Made by a program: the position numbers and the translations under genes | Shown: in pieces, positions 27,800 through 34,650 of the stretch | How positions within the stretch are numbered: position 1 is the stretch's first letter | Layout of the letters: each line of letters begins with the position of its first letter | Notes under the pieces: generated by a model | Databases searched by the model: none | What the model was told of the DNA's origin: nothing | What the model saw: only the letters and a program-made list of their open reading frames with translations | Assembly (NCBI GenBank): GCA_030540225.1 | Contig: JAUNWQ010000006.1 | Location: 1 to 47,230 of the forward strand | DNA: 47,230 nt | DNA from: Coriobacteriia bacterium | GTDB taxonomy: Bacteria > Actinomycetota > Coriobacteriia > Coriobacteriales > Eggerthellaceae | Direction of reading: 5' to 3'

Positions 27800-28423
27800 T
27801 TGAACAACTCGCTTATCAGCAATTACCAGACGAAGCTGCTTATCTTGGACGCAGCTGACAAGCTTGTCGAGGAAACGCCGTTCGACAAGCTTTCGGTCAC
27901 GCAGATATGCGAGGAAGCGGGAATTTCCCGCGCGACGTTCTACCGCTGCTTCAAAGACAAGTTCGCCATCGCCCAATGGCACGTGGAACTCGCCTGGGCG
28001 CAAGGGGCAAACGAAATCGGCCGCACGCTTTCGTGGAAAGAGGGGTACTACATCACGGAGGCGAACATCGCAAGCCGCAACCTCTTCTATGCCGGCGTAG
28101 CGAAATCGAACGACTATAACGCCATCGACAACTTCGCGCCGCGCCTGCGCCGCAAGACGATCACCGAGACGCTCACGCAAATGCGCAAGGTTCCCATGAC
28201 TGAGCGCTTAAAGTTTCAGATCGACGCCACCGTCGAGCTCGAAGTTCACCTGCTCCCGAAATGGCATTACGGCTTCTACGATGTGCCCCTCGACGAGATG
28301 TGCGAATGGGTTGCCGACTCGGTTCCGCGCGAGCTGTTCGACCTTCTGAACACGCCGCTCCATCCGCGCTCATCGCGCCCGCCCCGGCCCCTTGCGGAGC
28401 CCAGGCCGCATCGCATCATTTAG
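27800..28423 (+). CDS. TetR-family transcriptional regulator
   Basis: A 207-residue repressor-type protein: N-terminal helix-turn-helix (ILDAADKLVEETPFDKLSVTQICEEAGISRATFYRCFKD in pieces, about 10-50), with a Trp-rich C-terminal ligand domain. There is no ATG in the right place; TTG 27800 is used, with GAGGGGAG about 10 bases upstream and GAGG nearer. It is convergent with the zinc-ribbon and MFS genes and lies between the moaE-like gene and the dehydroxylase-like operon, so control of either is possible. The ligand is unknown. Confidence 0.85.
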   Translation: MNNSLISNYQTKLLILDAADKLVEETPFDKLSVTQICEEAGISRATFYRCFKDKFAIAQWHVELAWAQGANEIGRTLSWKEGYYITEANIASRNLFYAGVAKSNDYNAIDNFAPRLRRKTITETLTQMRKVPMTERLKFQIDATVELEVHLLPKWHYGFYDVPLDEMCEWVADSVPRELFDLLNTPLHPRSSRPPRPLAEPRPHRII

Positions 28424-28617
28424 CGCTCCCCACAGCCCGCATTCCGCTGGAACGATCCTGGGGTTTTCGGCAGCGGCTTGCCGCAGTTCGCGCACACTTT
28501 CGCATCGGCCTCATTCTGCGTGCGGCAGAAGATACACCATCCTTCGGGCTTCACCTTCGCGTCGGATGAAGGCGGCCCGCACTTTCCGCAGTGTATGCAG
28601 GCGAAACAGCGCGGCAC
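28420..28617 (-). CDS. Small double zinc-ribbon protein (65 aa)
   Basis: A short gene with GTG start, 4 bases after the stop of the MFS gene on the same strand. The protein has two Cys clusters: RCFACIHCGKCG near the start and CIFCRTQNEADAKVCANCG after it. AGGA lies about 11 bases before the GTG, within the last codons of the MFS gene. The C-terminal CxxC…CxxC is a standard zinc ribbon. Its last codon overlaps the end of the convergent TetR gene by 4 bases. No function is known to me. Confidence 0.6.
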   Translation of the reverse strand: MPRCFACIHCGKCGPPSSDAKVKPEGWCIFCRTQNEADAKVCANCGKPLPKTPGSFQRNAGCGER

Positions 28618-28621
28618 GAGA

Positions 28622-29890
28622 CTAGCGTTCCTGGTCCGCGTCAGCCGCAGCAGAAGGCGCGCTCTCATCAAAGGCGCCATCCGCAGGCTTCGCCACGAGC
28701 GCACGCATGGGGTGCACAAGTCCGATGACCGCGCACACGGCGCACATCGCGATCAACACGGGGAACACGGCGTCGTTGCCAGCGGCCGGATTGACTGCAA
28801 CCGTTGCCGCGAACAGGTACGGCGCAATGAAGGGGCCCAGGTTCATCATGGAAGTCATGATGCCGGAAACGAACGGGACGCGGCTTTTCGGAGCGATATT
28901 GCCCGTCGCATTCTGCGCCGCCGTGAAGAACATCGAGCCGCCGAATCCCAGAATGAACACGCCAATCGCATAGACAATCGTGTTGTCGGCAAACATGCAG
29001 GGAACAACGCCGATCGCTGCAAGCGCCGCGCCGATGCCGAACAGGCGGGCCTTGAACACGCGGACGAGCGTTGGGAACGCAAGGCCGCACAAGATAGTGC
29101 CGATGCCGCAGCAGTTGATGACGAGCGCCGCCTGACCGGAGCTTGCAAGCCCGCGCACGTCGAGGATGGTCGACGTGATGATCTGCACGGTCACCACACA
29201 GGTCCACGTCACCAGCGCAAAGAGAGCGTACCCCCAGATGGCACGAGGGATTTTCTCCTTTACCGCCTCCGCGTGCTCCGCGCGCTCGCGCTCGCGGCCT
29301 GCGGCCACAACGCCCTTCGCCTCGGGCATCCACGCAAGCGCGATGACCATGGGAACAAGGCCGATAAGATACGCAAGGAAGGAATAATTCCAGCCGATTT
29401 CGGTAAGATAGCCCGCAACCGTCGTGTAAATCAGGTTGAACAGGAACTGAATCGTGATGCCGAGTCCCAAAAGGCGCGAACGCTTCTCGCCTTCAAACAG
29501 CGCGATGATAGTCGCATTTCCCACAGGGAACATCACGCCCAAACCGATGCCCACGATAACGCGTGAAACGATGACGAGCGTGTAGTCGGTGATGTCCGGC
29601 ATGAGGAACGGGAAGGCGCCGCCGAGCGACATCACCAAGATGCCAAGGATGGCCATCGGCTTGAAGCCGACCTTGTGAAGAATAGCTCCCGAAAGCACGC
29701 TCACCGGCACCGACACGATACCCGTGATGCTGTTCGCGAACATGATAGTCGTGATGTCGGTCCCCACGAAATGGTGCGAGAACGCGGCTATCGAAGGCGT
29801 CAGAATCGCAAATTCGCTCATCGTGCAGAAGAGCGCCAAAATGCCGATTACGTTAAGGGTCGAAAGACCCTGCCCCTCTTTGGTTTTCAT
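28622..29890 (-). CDS. MFS transporter
   Basis: A 422-residue major facilitator with 12 predicted helices. The loop after helix 2 reads GAILHKVGFKPMAILG, a variant of the MFS signature, and a charged central loop (AGRERERAEHAEAVKEK) separates the halves. The chosen ATG has GAGGGG 8 bases upstream. Its position after the Fe-S protein gene suggests a link to the Mo enzyme, as an importer of the aromatic substrate or exporter of the product. Hairpins lie between it and the Fe-S gene, so it may be transcribed apart. Substrate unknown. Confidence 0.88.
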   Translation of the reverse strand: MKTKEGQGLSTLNVIGILALFCTMSEFAILTPSIAAFSHHFVGTDITTIMFANSITGIVSVPVSVLSGAILHKVGFKPMAILGILVMSLGGAFPFLMPDITDYTLVIVSRVIVGIGLGVMFPVGNATIIALFEGEKRSRLLGLGITIQFLFNLIYTTVAGYLTEIGWNYSFLAYLIGLVPMVIALAWMPEAKGVVAAGRERERAEHAEAVKEKIPRAIWGYALFALVTWTCVVTVQIITSTILDVRGLASSGQAALVINCCGIGTILCGLAFPTLVRVFKARLFGIGAALAAIGVVPCMFADNTIVYAIGVFILGFGGSMFFTAAQNATGNIAPKSRVPFVSGIMTSMMNLGPFIAPYLFAATVAVNPAAGNDAVFPVLIAMCAVCAVIGLVHPMRALVAKPADGAFDESAPSAAADADQER

Positions 29891-29941
29891 GCCCACTACC
29901 CCTCTTCTTAGGCTTCCTATTATGCGTGAAATCCCCCGATA

Positions 29942-29988
29942 ACGCATCGGGTGGGGCAATCGAGCGTCCGTTGCCCCACCCGATGCGT
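29942..29988. terminator. Large hairpin upstream of the MFS gene
   Basis: A perfect 18-bp inverted repeat (ACGCATCGGGTGGGGCAA and its complement) around an 11-base loop. It stands 52 bases before the MFS start on the minus strand, so it would either end transcription from the Fe-S gene or form a leader structure. An overlapping second stem, GCGTACCGC (29985-29993) with GCGGTACGC (30014-30022), is mutually exclusive at the shared bases. Confidence 0.5.
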
Positions 29989-30035
29989 ACCGCGCAAGCA
30001 CACATGCGCTCAGGCGGTACGCGGGGAGGGAAATG

Positions 30036-30075
30036 CCCCGAGCCGAACACGGGGGGAGGTTGGATCGGCTCGGGG
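30036..30075 (-). terminator. Terminator after the Fe-S protein gene
   Basis: A perfect 11-bp inverted repeat CCCCGAGCCGA / TCGGCTCGGGG located 43 bases beyond the stop of the Fe-S gene, followed on the minus strand by CATTTCCC. Confidence 0.5.
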
Positions 30076-30117
30076 TTTGCTCATGCGAGGTGGAGAATCC
30101 CGCAGAGCGTCGGATAG

Positions 30118-30471
30118 CTATTCAGTCGGCGCCCAGAGAACCTGCTTAGGCTTCTTGGTGAGCTCGGCGGCCATCTCCTCGATGGTGCCGAACTTCATGC
30201 AAGCAGCGAGGCAGTTGTGCACGCACACCGGCTCACGGTTGTCGGCCAGGCGCTCGGCGCACAGGTCGCACAGATCCGTCGGAACGGGAATCTTGTTCCA
30301 GTTGAAGTTCGCACCCTGGTCGGAGGAGTCGTCCTTCTGCCAAGGGCCCTCGTCGAGCACGCGGATGCCCCACTTGCCCACCGGGAAATGGTGCTCTTCC
30401 TTGCAAGCGACCTCGCAGGACTGGCAGCCCGTGCAGTATTCGTAGTCGATAAGCAGACCGTATTGAGTCAT
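30118..30471 (-). CDS. 4Fe-4S ferredoxin-type electron-transfer subunit
   Basis: A 117-residue iron-sulfur protein with two sets of cysteines: C13, C16, C19 and C23 (CTGCQSCEVAC) and C68, C71, C83 and C87, plus C91. It is a shortened form of the beta subunit of DMSO-reductase-family enzymes (usually near 200 residues with four clusters). It should pass electrons to the Mo enzyme encoded directly upstream. The ATG lies 5 bases after that gene's stop and has no strong ribosome site, so coupled translation is likely. A small ferredoxin partner is typical of cytosolic catechol dehydroxylases. Confidence 0.88.
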   Translation of the reverse strand: MTQYGLLIDYEYCTGCQSCEVACKEEHHFPVGKWGIRVLDEGPWQKDDSSDQGANFNWNKIPVPTDLCDLCAERLADNREPVCVHNCLAACMKFGTIEEMAAELTKKPKQVLWAPTE

Positions 30472-30476
30472 CTTCG

Positions 30477-32957
30477 TTACACCAGCTTTCCAAACTTCTC
30501 GCCGAACGCCTTCATGTCGACGTCGTAGCTTTCCTTCAGGGGCGTGACGTTGCAGCACGCGCTCTTGTACGGAGCACCCAAGCCAAGCGCGTTGTTGTGG
30601 TGCTCGGGGATCAGGTCGTTGCAGTTGGACTGCCACACGCCGAACAACGAGGGCTCCGATCCGTCCTGCTCAGGGAACCACCAGCCGTGATCGGCCTCCA
30701 CGTGGCCTTCCTTGATGGTCGGCAGGATGCGGGCCTTGTACTTCGCCTTGCCGAACATGTTGGAGATTTCGCACCACTGCCCGTCGGCGAGGCCGATCTT
30801 CTCGGCGTCCTTCGGGTTGATCTCGAGCATCGGGTTCGGGTCGATCTCGCGCAGGACGGCGATCTGACGATGCTCGGAGTGGAAGGAGCTGTAGCGACGA
30901 TGGCCCGTGGAGAGGATGAACGGGTACTTCTTCATGATCTCCTCGTGCGAAAGGTCGCGCTCATGCCACTTGGCGTCGAGCTCCTCGGGCACATAGGGGT
31001 TCGCCAGCAGGTTCAGGTCCTCGGGCTTCTTGTCCGGGATGCGCGGCGAAAGGTCGGGCTCGTAGTAGTACGGCAGCGGATCCATACCGTTGTCGTTGAA
31101 CTGCGATGACCACAGCTCCACGCGGCCGGTCGGGGTAAGGAAGCCGGGCTGTCCGTCGGGGCGGAGCTTGCCGGTCTCGTACTTCTTGTAGTACACCTTG
31201 CGTTTGAACTTCACAAGGCCCTTGACCTCGTCGAAGGTGTGGCGTCCCTCGAGGCGGTTCTTGTTCAGGTAGTCGTGATACTCGGCGTACTTCTCGTGCG
31301 CGAAGCAAGCCTTCGGGTCGTCCGGGAACATCTTGGCCATGCGCTCGGCGATCAGGCAGTAGATCTCGAGGTCGGACTTCGCCTCGCCCACCGTGATCGC
31401 CTTGTTGCCGCAGCCGGTGGTGATGGAAGCCGCGCCATAGTGGGTGCGGTTCACGCCGTCATGCTCGACCACGGTCGACAGCGGCAGGAACACGTCGCAC
31501 ACCGCCTGGATGGTCGGGGTGATGAAGCAGTCGGTGCCGAAGGCGAACTCGATGGAGCGCTGGAATGCCTTGTGCCAACGGGTCGGCTCGGCGGAGTTCG
31601 TCGGCGCGAGCAGGTTGGTGTTGGCGATCCAAGCCATCTTCACCGGGTAGGGCTCGTCGGTTTCCAAGGTGTCGAGGATGCAGTCCGCCTGGCAACCGGT
31701 AATCTGGTTGCAGTAGAGCGGGTACTTGTCCATGCCGATGCACTCGGCGCGCTCCTCGTCGGTCATCTGGTACCAACCCTCGGTAATGAACGAGCGAGTG
31801 TCGGTGTTGTGGGCCGACTGGCCGGCAGCAGCATCGCCGGTAAGGTCCTCGGGCATCGACAGGTCGGCAACGATGTTGCCACCGGGAACGTCAAGGTTGC
31901 CGGTCATGCAGATCATGGCAAGCACGCACTGGCCGGCCTGCATGCCGTTGGTGTTCTGGTCGAACGCGAGGCCCCAAGCGATGGACGCGGGCTTCGCGGC
32001 AGCGTACATGCGGGTCACACGGTAGATGTCGTCGACGGGCACCTCGCAGATCTCAGCAGCCTTCTCCGGCGTCATATAGGCGACACGCTCGGCGAACTCG
32101 TCGAAGCCGTAGCACCAGCGCTCGATGAAGTCGTGGTCGTAGAGGTCTTCCTTGATGAGGATGTTGCACATCGCCATCGCGAGCGCCGCGTCAGTACCGT
32201 TGCGCACGCGCAGCTGCACGACGGAGCGGGTAGCGAGCCAGTTCACACGCGGGTCGATGGTCACAAGCTTCGCGCCGCGCTTCATAAGGTCGATCACCGC
32301 GTGGCCGAAGAAGCCGTCGGGGTTGGACGCCAGCGGCATCTTACCCCAGAGGATCATGAGCTCAGGCACCTGGTACTCGGGGTCGTCGTAGCCGCCTTCG
32401 AGGCCACCGGCGTAGTCGAGCTCAGGGTAGAGCGCGCCGAGAACCATCTGGGAGGACATCATACGCGGCTGGTAGCACGCGTAGCCGGACTGCGTGTAAG
32501 CCAGATTAGGCGTACGGAAGATGGAGAGCTGGAAGTCCTGGGAGAGCATGCCGTCGCGGCCGGTTCCCACGAAGATCGCCATGGTCTTGCGACCGTACTT
32601 CTCGGTGAGCTCCTTCCAGTTGTCCATGATGAGGTCGAGAGCCTCGTCCCAGCTGCAGCGCTCCCACGCGTCGGCGTTGCCGCGCTCGGACTTGTCGCGC
32701 TTCATCGGGTAGATCACGCGGCTCGGGTTGTACACGTAGTCCTTGAGCGCCAGGCATCTCGGGCAGAGGCGACCGTGGGTGATGGGGTCGTTCTCGTCAC
32801 CCTCGATGTGGTCCATGCGGCCGTCCTTGTCGACGTAAATCTTGATGCCGCATCCAACGGGATGGCATCCCGGGGGGCTCCACACCGATGAACGGTAAAC
32901 CGTGAAGTCGCCATCCTGGAACTTCCAGGGCTTACCCAGGTCGTTCTTGAATTCCAT
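30477..32957 (-). CDS. Molybdopterin oxidoreductase, catechol-dehydroxylase-like
   Basis: An 826-residue bis-MGD enzyme of the DMSO-reductase superfamily. The N-terminus has cluster ligands C31, C36, C65 and C68 (GCHPVGCGIK … RLCPRC), domains II/III contain MILWGKMPLASNPDG and TIDPRVNW, and the C-terminal MGD-binding domain has FILSTGHRRYSSFHSEHR. There is no Tat signal, so it is cytosolic. The Trp-x-Pro-Pro-Gly-Cys-His opening, size, small ferredoxin partner and two flanking MFS genes match the catechol dehydroxylases of Eggerthella and Gordonibacter, which remove an aromatic hydroxyl. Relatives such as acetylene hydratase and pyrogallol transhydroxylase are alternatives. Substrate unknown. 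Confidence 0.9.
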   Translation of the reverse strand: MEFKNDLGKPWKFQDGDFTVYRSSVWSPPGCHPVGCGIKIYVDKDGRMDHIEGDENDPITHGRLCPRCLALKDYVYNPSRVIYPMKRDKSERGNADAWERCSWDEALDLIMDNWKELTEKYGRKTMAIFVGTGRDGMLSQDFQLSIFRTPNLAYTQSGYACYQPRMMSSQMVLGALYPELDYAGGLEGGYDDPEYQVPELMILWGKMPLASNPDGFFGHAVIDLMKRGAKLVTIDPRVNWLATRSVVQLRVRNGTDAALAMAMCNILIKEDLYDHDFIERWCYGFDEFAERVAYMTPEKAAEICEVPVDDIYRVTRMYAAAKPASIAWGLAFDQNTNGMQAGQCVLAMICMTGNLDVPGGNIVADLSMPEDLTGDAAAGQSAHNTDTRSFITEGWYQMTDEERAECIGMDKYPLYCNQITGCQADCILDTLETDEPYPVKMAWIANTNLLAPTNSAEPTRWHKAFQRSIEFAFGTDCFITPTIQAVCDVFLPLSTVVEHDGVNRTHYGAASITTGCGNKAITVGEAKSDLEIYCLIAERMAKMFPDDPKACFAHEKYAEYHDYLNKNRLEGRHTFDEVKGLVKFKRKVYYKKYETGKLRPDGQPGFLTPTGRVELWSSQFNDNGMDPLPYYYEPDLSPRIPDKKPEDLNLLANPYVPEELDAKWHERDLSHEEIMKKYPFILSTGHRRYSSFHSEHRQIAVLREIDPNPMLEINPKDAEKIGLADGQWCEISNMFGKAKYKARILPTIKEGHVEADHGWWFPEQDGSEPSLFGVWQSNCNDLIPEHHNNALGLGAPYKSACCNVTPLKESYDVDMKAFGEKFGKLV

Positions 32958-33011
32958 GATCTAACTCCTCTCGTCTTTTGCGTTAAATCACTCGAATGGT
33001 TTTCGTTATCT

Positions 33012-34256
33012 TTATGCCTGCTTCTTGTCGCGCGCCTTAAGCACGAGCAGAAGGGCCAAAGAACCAAGGAAGAGAACGATGCCGACAGCCGCGAGCAGGC
33101 CCGTGCATGCGCCCCAGCCAGCCGTCGCAACCACCGCGCCAACTGCGGCGAACAGGATGCCGCCAACGCACTGACCGCAGCTCATGAGGGTGGAAGACAC
33201 GCTCGCAAGCTCGGGGCGCGGAGCGATTTCCGCGACCATCGTGAAGAAGATGGCCGGCACGACGCCGTTCGACAGGCCGAACACGATAAGCCACGGGGTG
33301 AGCATCGCGCCGTTGACCGTGTAGGCCAGCGCGAAGCAGATACCGAGCACCGCCGAGCTCACGACCAAGATAGCCAGGCGACCGGAATTGCTCTTCACCG
33401 CGTTCATGACGAAGCCGATTGCGATACCGCCGATAACGACGGCGATGTTCGCGACGTTGAGCATGCCGTTCGCGGCGGCCTGATCCATGCCCATGGTCTG
33501 CACCATGTAGAGCGTCTCGAAGTTCATGACGCACGCCGTGCCCAAAGCAAACGCAGCGAACGCGATCATGGCAACCCAGCAGGACAGGCTCTTGAAGCCC
33601 TCGGAGACCTTCGGTTTCGGGGCGCTGGGGTCAGCCTCGTCTTCCAGATAGGAATGCTGAGGGTTGCGGACGGCAACGACCCAGATGACGGTGATAATCG
33701 CCATGAGCACGACGACGAACCAGAACACGTTGTGGTAGCTCGACGGATCGGCCGTGTTGAAGAAGAAGCCGGACGTGCCCATGATGAACATGGAGCCAAG
33801 CGGAACCCACACGGAGAAGATGCCCATCGGCACACCGCGCTTCGACGGAGGGAACCATTCGGACACGAGCACGGGGACCACGGTGCCGATGCAGGCGTAG
33901 CCCACGCCCTCGATAAGGCGGCCGACGACCAGAAGCTCATAGGACTGCGCAAAAGCGCTGATGATCGCACCGACGAGCGCGCATCCCAAAACCATGAGCG
34001 TCGATTTCTTCGAACCGAACTTCATGATGATGGTTGCAGCCACGAAGGCCAGGACGAACCCGACGTAGCCGTTCAACGACATCAATGTGCTGAGCGCACC
34101 GGTGTCGATGCCCAGCGCCGGCAACACGAGCGACGCCGTCGCAGGAAGCTTGTTGTTGTTGACTGAGATCAGAATGGACGCGACAATCGCGATGATCGCG
34201 ACGACCCAGGCGCGGCCTGTTTGATTGATCTCGGATTTGCGAGCCTCTTCGCTCAT
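33012..34256 (-). CDS. MFS transporter, first gene of the Mo-enzyme operon
   Basis: A 414-residue major facilitator with 12 helices; the loop between helices 2 and 3 reads IIMKFGSKKSTLMVLG. AGAGGGG stands 7 bases before the ATG. It is 55 bases upstream of the Mo enzyme gene on the same strand, so it is probably co-transcribed and carries the substrate in or the product out. It is not a recent copy of the MFS at 28622-29890, as the sequences are clearly different. Confidence 0.9.
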   Translation of the reverse strand: MSEEARKSEINQTGRAWVVAIIAIVASILISVNNNKLPATASLVLPALGIDTGALSTLMSLNGYVGFVLAFVAATIIMKFGSKKSTLMVLGCALVGAIISAFAQSYELLVVGRLIEGVGYACIGTVVPVLVSEWFPPSKRGVPMGIFSVWVPLGSMFIMGTSGFFFNTADPSSYHNVFWFVVVLMAIITVIWVVAVRNPQHSYLEDEADPSAPKPKVSEGFKSLSCWVAMIAFAAFALGTACVMNFETLYMVQTMGMDQAAANGMLNVANIAVVIGGIAIGFVMNAVKSNSGRLAILVVSSAVLGICFALAYTVNGAMLTPWLIVFGLSNGVVPAIFFTMVAEIAPRPELASVSSTLMSCGQCVGGILFAAVGAVVATAGWGACTGLLAAVGIVLFLGSLALLLVLKARDKKQA

Positions 34257-34388
34257 TTTTCAACCCCTCTTTTCCTCTCGTGAGCGGTCTTTCGTCTTGC
34301 CCGCTCCGCTTACCCCTCTTGCTCGCAAGCCTTGGCGAACGCCTGTTGATTGGCTTGCGATGGTGCATGTCGGTCAGCCCTTGCCGAC

Positions 34389-34417
34389 CGAACGACACGT
34401 ACTTTAGCGACCGTTCG
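34389..34417. promoter_or_regulatory. Candidate operator of the Mo-enzyme operon
   Basis: An inverted repeat CGAACG-N17-CGTTCG, extended by GCCG/CGGC outside, lies 130-165 bases upstream of the MFS start. The rest of 34257-34518 shows no gene. Confidence 0.3.
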
Positions 34418-34518
34418 CCGGCAAAAAAAGGCCGTTTGAGACAAGTCGGACGCCGTGTTTTCCCCGTGAGACAGAAACGGGAATATGTCGCATCTTTCGG
34501 GAGTAGACTGAGGAGAAA

Positions 34519-34563
34519 ATGAGAAGCCGTGCGACCCCGTATCACGGTCGCACGGCTTCTCAT
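34519..34563 (-). terminator. Strong terminator of the TPR-protein gene
   Basis: A perfect 18-bp stem (ATGAGAAGCCGTGCGACC and complement) around 9 bases, followed on the minus strand by TTTTCTCC. It lies about 90 bases past the stop of the 34651-37662 gene. Confidence 0.75.
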
Positions 34564-34650
34564 CTATAGGGATTTTGGTTGAAAAAGAGCTACGGAGGAG
34601 ATGTTTTCCCTGGTCAGCTCATCACGACTGCCAAATTGAGCGCTTGCGGG

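Noticed and set aside
31239-32891. 550-codon open frame on the plus strand
   Set aside because: Antisense shadow of the molybdopterin oxidoreductase.
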